Part shown: positions 49,260-61,074 of the stretch, one piece after another
How positions within the stretch are numbered: position 1 is the stretch's first letter
How the letters are laid out: each line of letters opens with the position of its first letter
The notes under the pieces: generated by a model
The model's input: only the letters and a program-made list of their open reading frames with translations
Told to the model about the DNA's origin: nothing
Databases searched by the model: none
Assembly (NCBI RefSeq): GCF_958979055.1
Contig: NC_084889.1
Location: 13,160,761 to 13,224,760, forward strand
Length of the DNA: 64,000 nucleotides
Direction: 5' to 3'
From: Alnus glutinosa
Taxonomy: Eukaryota; Streptophyta; Magnoliopsida; Fagales; Betulaceae
Position numbers and translations under genes: made by a program

Positions 49260-50846
49260 CCAAATCATTAGCTATGTCACATGTTTATTAGTGATTGATT
49301 GTGATGTGAATCTACGCATGCATTTAACGGTTTTCGTCAAATCGTTGATGACTCGGATCATTTTGAACAAAAATTTACCCAAAAGATTTTGAAGATATTT
49401 TTGATATTTTGGGGATTAATTTCGTACAGTTGTAAATCACCGTGACCAAATAAATATTTTTTCCTAAAATTTGTTGAAATGGTAATGAATGTCAAGTATA
49501 TACAATCACTCAAAATTGAAGTCTCGAAATTATAAAAATTGAACAATGAGATTTTTTTAATATCAAAATCACAAAAAATACAGCACCTTGTCATAATCTC
49601 CAAAGAAAAAAAAAAAAGAAAAAAAGAAAAAGAAAAAAGAAATAGTAACTGGGCGTGAAACTTCACAGTGAGGCAGAGAACAGATATGCGTGGGTCAACT
49701 ACTAAAGTGAAGGCCTTTTTGAAATTTATGCTCGTAGGAATGGCACGTGGCATGCGTCAATTGGCCTTCATAAAGTAGAGGGAACGCTAACAAACAAAGT
49801 GGCTGTTTCATCGTACAGCACACGTGAATATGCCCCCGCGCATATAACGGAAGGGAAGCCTAAAACAGTTCGCAAACTTCCCAACAGAGAAGCCAAACCA
49901 TATTAATTTATGCGAACTCCGTAAAATTGTAATTTAATTTTTTATAATTATTATTATTTTTTTAAAAAAATAAAATTACAGTTTAACTTTTAAAATTTTA
50001 ATTTAATTTTTAAAATTGTCTATTTTAAAAACGTACCACTTACTTACGCAATTTTTATTTTTTAATTTACTTTTAATCACTTAAATCGCAATTTTAAATC
50101 CACGGACTCCAAACAAGGGTTAAGCTGTCAATCTACCCTTGCACTTAAAGCAGCGCTAACTTTTAAATGAACTATAATTTAGAGTTACGTACAAGCATGA
50201 CAGCTGGCTGAAAAAGCCACCGGAAGGATGACAAAGCAAGGTCCTTCGCCTGAATCCCACCCCCCCCCAAAAAAAAAAAAAGCCGGTTGGTCTCTGGCCG
50301 GGGACTCGACGGAGTAATTATTCAATATTTAAAAAATAACAATGCTCTGTTTTAGTGAATTTCAGTGTTTGAATCATTAATTAAAATATTTGATAATTTT
50401 AATATTTTGAAGTTTTGACGTACTTTGAATTTGTCGGTGTATTAATGCCTGCATGGCTGACTGGGCATTGAAGGATGATGGAAAGGAATCCTAGAGTAGA
50501 CAAATAATTTGAAAAGTTCTTGATCTGACAAGGTATTGTTTGATAAAATGCAATTAATAAAGCAATTTATTGATATATAGCTACAGGGCAATGTAGTACA
50601 ATAGACAGAATCCAATAAGCATAACCAAAGAATAGGACATAATAATATCACACTAATTAACAAACACGCACCAAGGACACCCCCCATTTATTCCTCTGAT
50701 ATTCCAACTTCTATAATCTAGCTAACTATATAAAAGCTGTAATTTTTTTTTCTTTTAATAAATAATGAAATATTAACTGTCGTTAATATCTTTGAGGGGT
50801 ACTCCTACTCCATCACCATGAGCCTAGAAAATATGAAAGAGAGATT
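49260..50846. other. intergenic DNA downstream of the GASA gene
   Basis: AT-rich, with A runs near 49600, and no recognised coding. The last 100-150 bases before 50847 should be the GASA 3' UTR (minus strand). Confidence 0.55.
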
Positions 50847-51236
50847 TCAAGGGCACTTGGGCTCGCCCTTGGAGTTCTTGAGATCCCTGTAGCAAGGGCA
50901 CTCGTCCTTGTTGCCATAAGTCCCAGATGGCACGCACTGGCACTTGTCACAGCAAATACCGCAGTATTTCAAGCACCTGTCCTTCACTCCTGCCTTTGAG
51001 CACCTCTCCCCGCACTTGGAGTCACAGAAGCCTTCATTTTTTACATTCAAACAAATCAAAACAAGTTAATTAGCAACGAAACAAACAGAGCTTAAATTCT
51101 GCCACGAAAACAGAGGAATATTGTAAGCGTGGACAAGTGGTGGCATCTTACTTGAACCTGCAGCCACGGAGGCCTCAAAGAAAGAGGAGCTGAGGACAAG
51201 ACCAACAAGGAGGAAAGTTGCAAGGACGAGCTTCAT
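50847..51236 (-). CDS. GASA/snakin-like: GASA/snakin family cysteine-rich peptide, 2 exons
   Basis: A small secreted gibberellin-regulated (GASA/snakin) peptide. Exon 1 is complement(51152-51236) and exon 2 complement(50847-51031), giving 89 aa with a GT-AG intron of 120 bp. Seen: a signal peptide (about 1-25, [18 protein letters not shown]) and a short spacer. The mature domain has all 12 conserved cysteines in family spacing ([39 protein letters not shown]) and the conserved ending GEPKCP. Family members act in the cell wall in growth, redox and antimicrobial defence; this copy most resembles snakin-2/GASA1-type proteins. Its regulation is not evident from sequence beyond a TATA box. The exon 2 acceptor (TGAAG) has a poor pyrimidine tract, but it gives the expected S-F-C junction. 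The gene appears intact. Confidence 0.93.
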
Positions 51237-51344
51237 GTTTGTGCCTGTTCAGAAAAACGCGTAGCAACAGGAGGAGTAGGAAAAAGATGTTTGGAGAATT
51301 GGAAGGAATTGTGAAGTGGTGAAGACGTGGAGGGGGATTGTGGG

Positions 51345-51353
51345 GGTATTTAT
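51345..51353 (-). promoter_or_regulatory. candidate TATA box of the GASA gene
   Basis: The minus strand reads ACAATAAATACCCCC. ATAAATA lies about 110 bases upstream of the ATG at 51236, giving a 5' UTR of about 80 bases. Inferred from position. Confidence 0.5.
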
Positions 51354-51436
51354 TGTGGAAAAAAGCAGGGGTAGGTGAAATGTTACGAAATTAACACTAG
51401 TTAAGCAACATAAATAAACAAAAAAAGATATCAACT

Positions 51437-52072
51437 TGCGGATTACACTCTGTCAAAGTGGTTTTTCCTTTAGAATATAGTAGTATCAGAATGCATGAGC
51501 CCGTTTATCAGAATCGTGTATCGATTAAGTAAAAACTAGAACATGGTATTAACCAAACGAGTTGATCAGTTTAACTGATCCGAGCAGGTATCCAAAGCAA
51601 CTTTTAGGTGGCAATGACATCCAAGGTTGAGTGGGTTCCATCAGGGAGAACCTAATAAAGAAGCCCGACTGTAAAATCTCTTTGACATCTTTGATGAGAT
51701 CAGTAGCAGCCCCATCGATAGCGATGGCTTGGACAACTGTTTTTTTTTTTTCTTCTCATGATACTCAAATGGGAAATATCAAGAATCAGCGTGGATTAGA
51801 TGATTTAATAATGCTCTGGATTTTACAAAGAAATATACAGAAAGGAGTAGCACTTGCACGAACGCGGTGCAGACAAGGAGGATGGCCGGCCCCGTCTTTT
51901 GCCGATTAAAGTGTGCCGTGTCACATGATGTGTCGATATTAAAGGTAAAAACAAAACAACTGTGCCCATGGAACTGGTCAGCTACTTAGGTACAGCTTAC
52001 TTAGGTGCAGCTTCCTGGCTTCTAAGTTCTAACCCCGCATGAACAAATTTTTATTTTTTATTTTTTATTTTT
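51437..52072. other. upstream flank of the GASA gene
   Basis: Probable distal promoter DNA (minus-strand gene). An open frame at 51631-51909 has no recognised content. Confidence 0.5.
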
Positions 52073-52556
52073 GATATCTTCACAAAAAAATATCGAATTA
52101 TACGCCGTTTTGAGATAATCGTACTGAACTAGCAAACGTCTCAAACTAGAGTATCCACGTTTCCAAACGTTTCACTTAATGGTACTATGTTAGGATTTGC
52201 TGTTAAATCACAACAGATTACCCAAAATATCCCAATTTTTTTTTTTTAAAAAAAAAAAAAGAAAAAGAAAATGCTATGATATAAGTGTTGGTAGAATTTA
52301 ACGAAATTTTCAAAAAAAAAATTTACAAAAATACCCATGCTTGAATCTTTGAAAATTTTTATATATATATATATTTTTTTAAAAAAATAAACAGGTATTT
52401 TGGAAATTTTTGCAGGATTAATTTAAGAAAAAATCCTAACAGAGTACCCTTAAGTGAGACGTTTGGAAACGTGAATACCCTAGTTTGAGACGTTTGCTAG
52501 TTCAATATGTTTATCTCAAAACGGCGTATAATTCGATGCTCTTTTGCGAAGTTATC
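52073..52556. mobile_element. foldback element with ~120-bp inverted arms
   Basis: Arms 52073-52194 and 52435-52556 are inverted copies, about 88% alike by eye. They share 'TCGAATTATACGCCGTTTTG', 'AACTAGCAAACGTCTCAAAC' and 'CACGTTTCCAAACGT'. The 240-bp loop is AT-rich with A/T runs and a short (TA)n. No coding. T- and A-rich runs flank both ends, so target duplications cannot be read. Confidence 0.8.
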
Positions 52557-53519
52557 TTTTTTTTTTTTTAAAAAAAAAAAAAAGTTCTAGGAAGGTTTGG
52601 GTGGAAGGAATACTAGCAATTCAGACAGTAAATATAAGAGAGTCCTTATATGTATGGTTCATTTGTTCAGATAAGTGAATCCTATAAAAGCTTTCTCCCA
52701 TTTGTTATCTGGAGTGCTAGCAATCCAAACAGCAAATTGACGAATATCAAATCCGAGCAAGAAACACTTTCCATCTTCATTTTTTATCGTAAAGTCAAGT
52801 CAAATAAAAAATAAATAAATAACTTTTTCCTCTCTCTTTTTTTTTAGGCCCCAAAACCTAGTCCATGCACTTGTGTTGGTCATCGATAAGGTTAGGAAGT
52901 TACTGAGAACTTGTGTGAGGTGCAGCTTCACAATTTGCATAGAATCATCACATTAATTATTCACATGAGCTCAAGCCAAACAAAACCTGGCCCAATTAAT
53001 GGTGCATGAAGCAATGAATAAACTATTAAAGGCCCTGAAAGCTTAAGGGACCAAAAACCTTTATGTCATTCAATAAGCCTCTCACAAATGATGGTTTAAT
53101 ATATCCTAGGCGTTTACTTTTTATGTCAAAGCTAATTGCAAAGACTGATTTGTTCAGTGGAGTTTCCAAATTACCAGGCCATGAACACTTGGTGCATGTG
53201 ATAATTTCTTAAAGTAAGACCATCCCCGGTCAGTGACAAACTCAATCCCTAAACTTAATTGTTAGTTTTAGTGTTGACAATGTTATAAAAATCTATTGGA
53301 TTCGTGTTGCTTGAAAGATGAAACAAGCATACAGGCTGGTTTGAAGCTTGCATTGGCTGGAATGAAGCTTTCCATGCTTGTACCAGAAACGACCTCACAG
53401 ACATTTCAATTTTCCCTTTTCCTCCCCTTTGACTCACTTGACCTGAGCTGGTTTCCATTAAGGTGTATACTGCACTAGATACTAGCTAGCTTGGTCAAAT
53501 TGGCCTAAGAAGCAATCTA

Positions 53520-53875
53520 AGTTGTTTAAAGTTGGTAATTTTTGACACATTTTAAGAATTCGATACGAATTTACTACAAAATTAGTAGGTTAAGGTTAAT
53601 AGATCTGACTTGTTTAATTAAATGAGTCTCATTAGGGTTGACCTACATAGTCTTGTACTTATGTTTTGACACAATCCAAACTAGATACACCAACATAAGG
53701 ACTGACATTTTTTGACACGATTAGCAAATTCGACATGAACCCAATACAAAATTAATGAATTAAGGTTGAAGAGTCTGACCCGTTTAATTAAATGGATTGC
53801 GTTATTGTTAATCTATATAGTTTTATACCCATATTTTAACATGATTCAAACCTATCACGTGAATATAAATTGCCA
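53520..53875. repeat. two tandem copies of a dispersed ~175-bp repeat
   Basis: Unit 1 (about 53535-53700) and unit 2 (about 53705-53875) both run 'tttttgacacg...aattcgacatgaa...caatacaaaatta...gacccgtttaattaaatg...atagttttatacccat...gacacgattcaaac'. The same family is at 60310-60655 and, degraded, at 1030-1250. Function unknown. Confidence 0.75.
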
Positions 53876-54384
53876 TAGCAGTAAAAAATGAGGTCATAGG
53901 CAGGCTCAAATTAGATTATAATTAACCAATTCTGTCAAAAATATTTGGCAAAGATCATGTACAAGCAAATTGGGAAACCAAATTAGCCCTACCTATGATA
54001 TCCCTTAAAAGAATTCACACTCGATCGGTCAAAAACGTGTGGGCTACATGCTTCTGTATACAATGGGGTACTGCATATATACAATGTGATGTGTTCCTCC
54101 TGCCTACAATGAGACAAGGAGTCGATCTCAATCTGATACCATTATAGAAAAGGCCATTCTCTTGGCATGGTCCACTCACAAATCTTTCGTGCCGCCTCCG
54201 TTGATATGTGAGAGGTACACATGATACTTTTAGAGATTTGATTAGACGAATTTTCTTAGAACACAATTTTTGTAAGAAATTTCAGTATGAGAAAAAAAGT
54301 TCAACTCCGCGGCTCGATAGGTTTGTTCAACTTGCATACCGTGCTTTTTCGTTAAATGGCTCATGCAATGCAACTCTCCATGCT

Positions 54385-54487
54385 TTTTTCTTTGGGACAT
54401 CCGATAAAATTGGAATGATACAGAGAAAATTAGCATGGTCCCTGCACAATAATGACCCGCGTAAATCAAAATATGGTACAAATTTTT
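54385..54487 (+). pseudogene. U6: U6 snRNA pseudogene
   Basis: A 103-bp match to spliceosomal U6 snRNA over its full length. It has GACATCCGATAAAATTGGAA, GATACAGAGAAAATTAGCATGG (ACAGAGA box intact, AGAAG changed to AGAAA), and ends in ATGGTACAAATTTTT. The 5' stem-loop GTCCCTTCGGGGAC is lost and many C-to-T and G-to-A changes are present. No upstream sequence element or correctly spaced TATA is seen, so it is unlikely to be transcribed. Confidence 0.88.
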
Positions 54488-55059
54488 ATTAGAAAAAAAG
54501 GTTAAATTGTGAGAGGTACAATTGTGTGAACTATATCTACTTAATTAATGTATATAAAATAAATTTTTTTTTTGGTAGAAAGAAAAAAAAAACATGGAAG
54601 TGTGACCAGAGTCGAAATGTTGTATCACTGGCTCACAACTGAAATTGGTCCCTTCCATTAGCGGACAAAAATGAAAGAATACCTCTGCCAGCTACACTGT
54701 AGGGACAATGAATTAGTAAGAGGTGTAGGTGGGTAAGGCCCTATTTGAGCCGAGTATTCAATGGTTTATGTTTAACTCATTTAATTTTATTTTAAACACA
54801 AGGGGAAACTCAAGCTTACTACTGAATTAGATATTCTTTTAAAGTTTGACTCACTTATTTTTCGAGCGAATTCGAGCTTCTTCAGGAGCTGTTCAATTAA
54901 TTTATTTATTTCTTATATAAAAAAATATCATGATTATTTATCATTCCGTAAATTCATACTATTCATTAGTTAATTAATTATTATGAAAATTTTATCATTT
55001 GAGTTAATTAAATAAATTAACCTGAATCTTAATAATCCAATTTCGAATTTATATGTATG

Positions 55060-55137
55060 TTTAATAATATATATATATAAATTCATTATGCACATACACA
55101 AACACGCACACACACATACACAAACACATTCATGTGA
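55060..55137. repeat. (TA)n and (CA)n-rich microsatellite
   Basis: A short TA run followed by an interrupted CACA/ACAC array. Confidence 0.75.
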
Positions 55138-55477
55138 CATGTACACACAATTCTCTAAAACTAAATTCACAGCAACAATAATTCACAGTATATCTATCTT
55201 TTTAGTAAGAGAAATTTCTTTTACTTAAGACGTTCTTATTACAAAATAAAAAGAATACTAAAATACTTGTAAAAAGAAGTTATACGAGCTTATCCAAGTC
55301 AAGCCGAGTTTATACGAGTATGTCTCGTTTAATATTCGAACATATTATTATTCGAACAGAGATCGAATCGAGTTTAGTCGAGTCTAACCGAGTTTACAAG
55401 AAGCTAGGCTAATCTTACACCCCTGATGGATACTATTTCACAAATATAATCTTAGTCGGCATTCACCAATACAACAT

Positions 55478-55620
55478 GAGATTTGATTCCTGCAATACAC
55501 CATCACAACAAGTGCACAACACCCCCTCACATGAGGGTAGGCCCCACACACTGGACCCCACCCTCATGTGAGGAGGTGTTGTGCTCTTGTTGTGTTGATG
55601 TTGTAAATCTAACATTTTCC
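55478..55620. mobile_element. palindromic MITE, copy 2
   Basis: 143 bp. Left end 'gagatttgattcctgcaata', right end 'gttgtaaatctaacattttcc'. The core is CCCTCACATGAGGGT...CACCCTCATGTGAGG. The right end matches the left end of copy 3 on the other strand, so the two copies lie in opposite orientations. Confidence 0.85.
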
Positions 55621-56227
55621 ATACAACATTAACCCAGTCAAGATGCCTTATAGCTAATTAAACATAAGAGGGACCATCGATTTACCCAAAATGGCAAGTC
55701 ATATAAAACATATTTTCGCATAGATTGCAAACACTAGGAAATCTCCATCTAAACATACCTAAAAAGGAATTAATTGTAATTTTTGGTTTCCTTAAATTTA
55801 ATGATACACCCAAAAGGATTTGACTCCCATTCTCACCCAACACCCTACGTTTATGATGTTAATTAGAGGTGGAATTTGACTCGAAAATCATTGACAACAA
55901 AGAATAGCTAATGAAGTTAAAAGGTCCCCATCTCATAACTTGTGGTCCATTATTCCTATGTCATGAAAATCCACCCAACAGAAGGAAATATCTGCAACAT
56001 CTGCGTGGGCCTTAATTAATTTATTTATTATTATTATTATTATCTTTTTTTAAGTGTCCTAGGAATGAAGAAGAGGTGTATGAGTATCCCTTTCTTATTG
56101 TTCTTTCTTTGTATTGTTTTGGTTATTGCAGTTGGCCTAATCCGCCCCGCGTCAACTTCCATCTTAAAACATCGGGAAAAAAAGGAAAATAATTTGAGCA
56201 ATTCAGGCGTCTGTGAAATTTGAAATT

Positions 56228-56405
56228 TGTTAGGATATTGTTTGTTCTGTTATTTTATCAATGTTTTATGAATGTGAATAGTAAGTAAAGAAATACTTAC
56301 TAAGAAATGATGTTGCATTTCATTACTATATTGATTGTTGTTTAAATTCCTAATTTCTTTTAGCTTTAAATTTTTTTGGGTGTTACATAGCCTCCTTTAC
56401 CATTA
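56228..56405. other. possible fragment of an LTR with adjoining purine tract
   Basis: From TGTTAGGATATTG to GGTGTTACA, then 'tagcctcctttaccatt', which resembles an LTR end followed by a minus-strand purine tract. No second LTR or coding domain is visible. Weak. Confidence 0.25.
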
Positions 56406-56744
56406 GACCTTGGTCGGTCTAATTAGCCAACGATGTTGGGCTTTCATCAAGTGGTAATGAAGTATTATGGGCTTTCTGAACTCAGTCAGCCCAATTAAAA
56501 TTTGATCCAATTGCATGTCTAATTATTTTAATGGCACTATCTTAAGGTGATGAATCATGAATACAACCATTGTATTGTTATCGTGGTTGTGGTTGTGGTC
56601 GAGTAGTTGATCTTGGACACTCGGGTTGTTGAGGGATCGGTGGTCTCCCCCATTCCGTGCTGGGGTTGCTGATTTCTCATCCGCTCGATATGGGATTCAT
56701 CATTCATGGCCTTGTTCTGGCTGTCTATTTAGCTTGCTCTGATT

Positions 56745-56870
56745 CATGTGCTGGCCAATTACTTAATATATTTGATTTGGAGTACATGACCATATGCCGA
56801 CCAATTACTCGATATAATTTGATATGTGGTACATGATCATGTAACGAGCATATATGCTGACAAATTACCT
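56745..56870. repeat. tandem repeat with ~48-bp unit (copy set 2)
   Basis: Two to three units of 'gtacatgaccatatgccgaccaattactcgatataatttgat', related to 41205-41425. Confidence 0.65.
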
Positions 56871-57450
56871 CCAGGCTTCAATGATGATGCAAAGGCTACA
56901 AGCCTACAATTGATGTTTGAATTATGCAAGCCTGTTTTGATCATAAGTGTGTGCCAGACAAGCAGAATACTGCCCCAACGACCAGGGAGTTTCAAAAGAT
57001 AATTATAGGACACAAAAATGGCCACCAGCCTAAATTTATGGTGATGTTCTGAAAACTTTTTCTTGGAGCATTTGAAAAGGCCCACCAAATGGGCCTCTGC
57101 CCTCACTTCCAGACGTGGTGTTGGCCCTCATGAGTAAAATCTAAAACAATCATAATCACCTCTACAGTCTACACTACATTTCGACCTTAAAAGTATTCAA
57201 TTTTGGTGATTTTTTGTCCGTCCCCTTTCGTTTTAGATGATTTTTTTTTTACTGTATAATTACCTCTTGGTTTTCTTACCTCTCTCATAAATTGGTCAGA
57301 GCTAAGTTAAAATGATTTTTTTTTTTTTTTTTTTTATACCCACAATGTCTATTATGAGCCCTTACAACTAGCTTAGTTAACAATGTACATTTTCACATTG
57401 AAGAATCATTTCTGGAGCTGTGGCTAGATCGTTGTCGAGATTAGATTTTC

Positions 57451-57559
57451 TTTTTAGATTGTAAAATGTTTTCTTTCAAAAAATGTTTTCAATGAAAAAT
57501 ATTTTCTTGAAAAAAAAAAAAATTCTGAAAAGCTTTTCGACGTTTGGGTGTATGAAAAA

Positions 57560-57611
<52 letters not shown>

Positions 57612-57690
57612 TATTCAATCATATTAACCTATAGAAATTATTTTTTATTCACAACATAAAAATATATAAAAAATTAACCTAAATTTTTTT
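57451..57690. repeat. left arm of a long inverted repeat
   Basis: Inverted relative to 61075-61315. The shared order is 'gtaaaat.gttttc', 'aaaatgttttc', 'gtttgg.gt..gaaaaat', 'ttcaatcatattaac', 'ttttttatt.acaacata'. An (AC)n(AT)n microsatellite (57561-57611) has expanded inside this arm. Confidence 0.7.
57561..57611. repeat. (AC)n(AT)n microsatellite
   Basis: About 16 AC units running directly into about 10 AT units. Confidence 0.9.
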
Positions 57691-57707
57691 TGTACTTGCT
57701 TAAAAGA

Positions 57708-57890
57708 GGGGCTCTCAATGAAGTCTTGGTCAAGTCTCGAAGACGTCCCGACATTGTCCCGATCGGGTCCGGGAAAGGTTTTGATCGGGTCCTAGTGAAG
57801 TCTTGGAAAAGTCTTGGCGACGTCCTGGCCGGATCCCAATGGTGTTCCAACCAAGTCCTGGCAACGTCAAAGTTGGTTCATGGCAGTATC
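57708..57890. repeat. minisatellite of ~20-bp 'AAGTCTTGGCGACGTCC' units
   Basis: About eight to ten diverged copies of 'aagtcttgg.gacgtcccg..' in a locally GC-rich island beside the left inverted arm. The frame through it is open by repeat chance, not a gene. Confidence 0.7.
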
Positions 57891-58136
57891 TCGGGAATTT
57901 GAGTATAAGAAACTCAAAGTTGAAAAATGATTTACGAAATTTAAAATAGAAATCATTTTCCTAAATTAAAGAAGCTTTGTTGGTTAAACTGAAAATATTG
58001 TCGATCGCACCAAAGACAAAAAATACAAAAAAATATAAGCAAATGGAGCCTAATCTTATATTTTTGTAACTGTACTGATTGTTTTTACTTGTTTTACTTA
58101 TATATAAATTTCTCTCTTCTTTTTTTTCTTTTTTTC

Positions 58137-58156
<20 letters not shown>

Positions 58157-58168
<12 letters not shown>

Positions 58169-58376
58169 CTACAATCTTCAGCAGCAATGTGGCAAGAACT
58201 TTAACTCACTATGGAATTTTTTTTAAAAAAAAAAAAAGAAAAAAAAAACTACAATCTTCAGCAGCAATGTGGCAAGAACTTTAACTCACTATGGAATTTT
58301 TTTTTTAAAAAAAAAAAGAAAAAAAAACTACAATCTTCAGCAGCAATGTGGCAAGAACTTTAACTCACTATGGAAC
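58157..58376. repeat. three-copy tandem repeat, ~80-bp unit
   Basis: Unit 'ctacaatcttcagcagcaat...ctcactatggaa' plus T and A runs starts at 58169, 58249 and 58328 (periods 80 and 79). The non-homopolymer part is identical in all three, so the expansion is recent. A 19-base C run follows (about 58404-58421). Confidence 0.9.
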
Positions 58377-59396
58377 ACTCGTGAAATGGAAATAAAGTGA
58401 TGTCCCCCCCCCCCCCCCCCCTCCTTTCTCTCGGAAATAAATAGATAATGAAAAATCTAATTCTTCTTGGAGAATGTGAAACTACTGATATACCAACTTC
58501 ATCTCAAAAAATATTTTGACAACTTACATATTTTATACCTAATAAACTATCATTCCAATTCCTTGTTTTATAAAAATGTAGAATAAATGCTATGGGATCT
58601 ACAACTTTTTTTCCTCATTGTATGAGATTTTCCCCACCAATTATAATGGCATGCTAAAATTAACCAAAAATTCCTTGCACCTAAATCCTAAACCTTACTT
58701 TTTTTCTTTTTTTCTTTTTTTCTTTTTTTTTTTTTTTTTCTATTTTTCTATTTTTTTTTTGGTTAAAAAAAAAAAGCATTTAACAGTAGGTTTTAATTAG
58801 CCGAAAGTTGCCAAAGTTGAAATTCGGCCTAAACTTTTTCAACTTTTGTATTGGCTAACAAATCTAGTACTTTCTTTTTCTTCTTCTTCTTCTTTTTTTT
58901 TTTTTTCTTTTTTTTTTTAATTTTTTTTTGGCATTTAGTTGGAAATGACATAGGGAATTTGGTGACTTTAGTATGAAGTCTTCCATACAAGCAAGACCAA
59001 TCTCTATCTCTCTCTCTTAACATGATAGAGTAATGTTACGGAACATGTTTTTTTGGAGTCGATCGGGATGGGAAGTCTTTTTTGGATGGATTACGTAATA
59101 TCAAATGTTCGGTAGCATTACTCATAAATAAGCTTAAAAAATGGGTTCAAACTTAAAAATATGGATTTAAATTTAAAAAATAATAAGTGAAGTTAATAAA
59201 TAAAAAATGTTCTTTATTTATTGGAAATCAACTATTATCTAGCAAAAAAAAGTTTCAAAAAGGAAGAGGTGTGTGTCTTGAAAACGATCCCATTCTACTA
59301 GATCGAGATCTGTCCCCAAAATCAAAATTAATTAAAAAAAAAAAATATCAAAGAAGGAGTGAGAGTGAGACATCGGGGAAAATGGGGATAGAAATT

Positions 59397-59540
59397 GGAA
59401 AATGTTAAATTTACAACACCAACACAACAACCACACAACAACCCCTCACATGAGGGTGGACCCCACACACTGGGGCCCACCCTCATGTGAGGGATTGTTG
59501 TGTGGTTGTTGTGATGGAGTTGTGTATGAATCAAATCCCT
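59397..59540. mobile_element. palindromic MITE, copy 3
   Basis: 144 bp. Left end GGAAAATGTTAAATTTACAA, right end 'gtgtatgaatcaaatccct'. The core CCCTCACATGAGGGTGG / CCACCCTCATGTGAGGG is a perfect palindrome around 'accccacacactgggg'. Confidence 0.85.
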
Positions 59541-60309
59541 GTGGAGCAACTAGGGTCGATGATGTGTCATCACATCTCAATAAATAAAGAAAAGACATTT
59601 AGCGAATGGAGAAGGGCCCATTTGCCGATAATAAAGGTTGTGGGAAGGGGTCCACAAATCAATAATAAAGGCGGAAAAAGAAAGGCCCAAAGCATTTTTT
59701 GTCTTCTTCCCTATAACACACCCGGCCCTACTCCTGCAGACTGGTGTGAGATCATCGTCTTCATATCGGGAAACTGGAGATATGTTTTATATATATATAA
59801 AATAAAAATATAAAATCTCGAGGTGTTTTTCTCAATTGGAGCGAGCAGTGAGAGGCGATTCTCTTTCCGAGTCTTTTTGACTTGGCTTGGTGCATTGTAA
59901 CCGTTCGTTAGGTACCCAATCTACTTCCGTAGATGGGACTACTCCCTTTAGCTAATTCTGACAGTTGCCACAACTACCTCTTCTTCTTCTTTTTTTTTTT
60001 CTTTTTTTTTTTTTACAATAAAAAAATTCCTATATTTTCGTGAGCAATATTACACACTTCAATTCCAACATTTTTCTTCTCAAGCTTCTTGACTTAATTT
60101 TTAAAATTACTATTAAATTTGTGTTGTTTTTGTATTTTGACATATAAAACATGTATTTATCGCTTCAAATCTTGTGTTTCATAAATAGTGACAGACCGAG
60201 GGGGTTCAGGGAGCCATGGTCATCTAGGTTTGTCATAGTTCTATAATTAGTTGGTTTCTTGATCTTGATTTTGATTTTGATTTTTTCATCTTGTTTTTTT
60301 TAAGGTCTT

Positions 60310-60655
60310 TAATTTTTGACACGACCTACAAATTCAATACAAAATTAAAGGGCTAGAGTTGAGGAGTATGACTCGTTAAATTAAATGAATCGGGTTAAGG
60401 TTGACTTGTATAGTTATATACCCATGTTTCGATACAATCTGAACTCGACACGCGACATATTAGCAGAGAATTTTTGTCATAACACGTGAACTTGACACGA
60501 AACCAATACAAAATTAGAGGGTTAGACCATTAAATTAAATGGGTCGGGTTAAATTTGATCCATAATTCATTTAATTAAATGGGTTAGGTTTGTGTTAATC
60601 AATATAATTTTATACCAATGCATTGAGACGGCCTCAATCCAACATGCGAATACAA
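60310..60655. repeat. two tandem copies of the dispersed ~175-bp repeat
   Basis: Same family as 53520-53875: 'tttttgacacgacc...aattcaatacaaaatta...gactcgttaaattaaatg...atagttatatacccatg'. Second unit from about 60475, partly rearranged. Confidence 0.75.
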
Positions 60656-61074
60656 ATTATCGACTTAAACTTTTCCTAATTTTTTTCATTGTTATTTGAT
60701 CAGGATAAAGCATGTGATATATCCCTTCAAGTATTGTAATAATGTGTTGGCTTTCATAGAGTAACATCCTCACACTTTATCCTGGCTCCACAAGAAAATT
60801 TTAGTCACATTTTTTGGAATAATAGATTTCTGTCTTTCTCTTCGTCTTATCTCCTAATTTTCTTTTTGTTTAACTTTTTCCATTGATCTTTAAAGAAAAC
60901 TCATTTGGCACTCAATCCTTGGACCCTCCAAGAAACATTTTAGTATATTTTTTAGAATTGTAGAAACTTTGCATTTCTCTTCAGCTTATCTCTTAATTTT
61001 CTAAAAATCACATTAAAATATACAATTTTAGTATATTTTCCTAAAATTTTAGCATATACAATTTTAAAATTGTA

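Noticed and set aside
54140..54165. 'ctgataccatt' resembling an initiator-Met primer-binding site
   Set aside because: No LTR pair or purine tract is associated with it.
57690..57902. 70-codon open frame
   Set aside because: It is created by a minisatellite; the repeated 'VLVKS.K..GDVL' pattern follows the DNA repeat.
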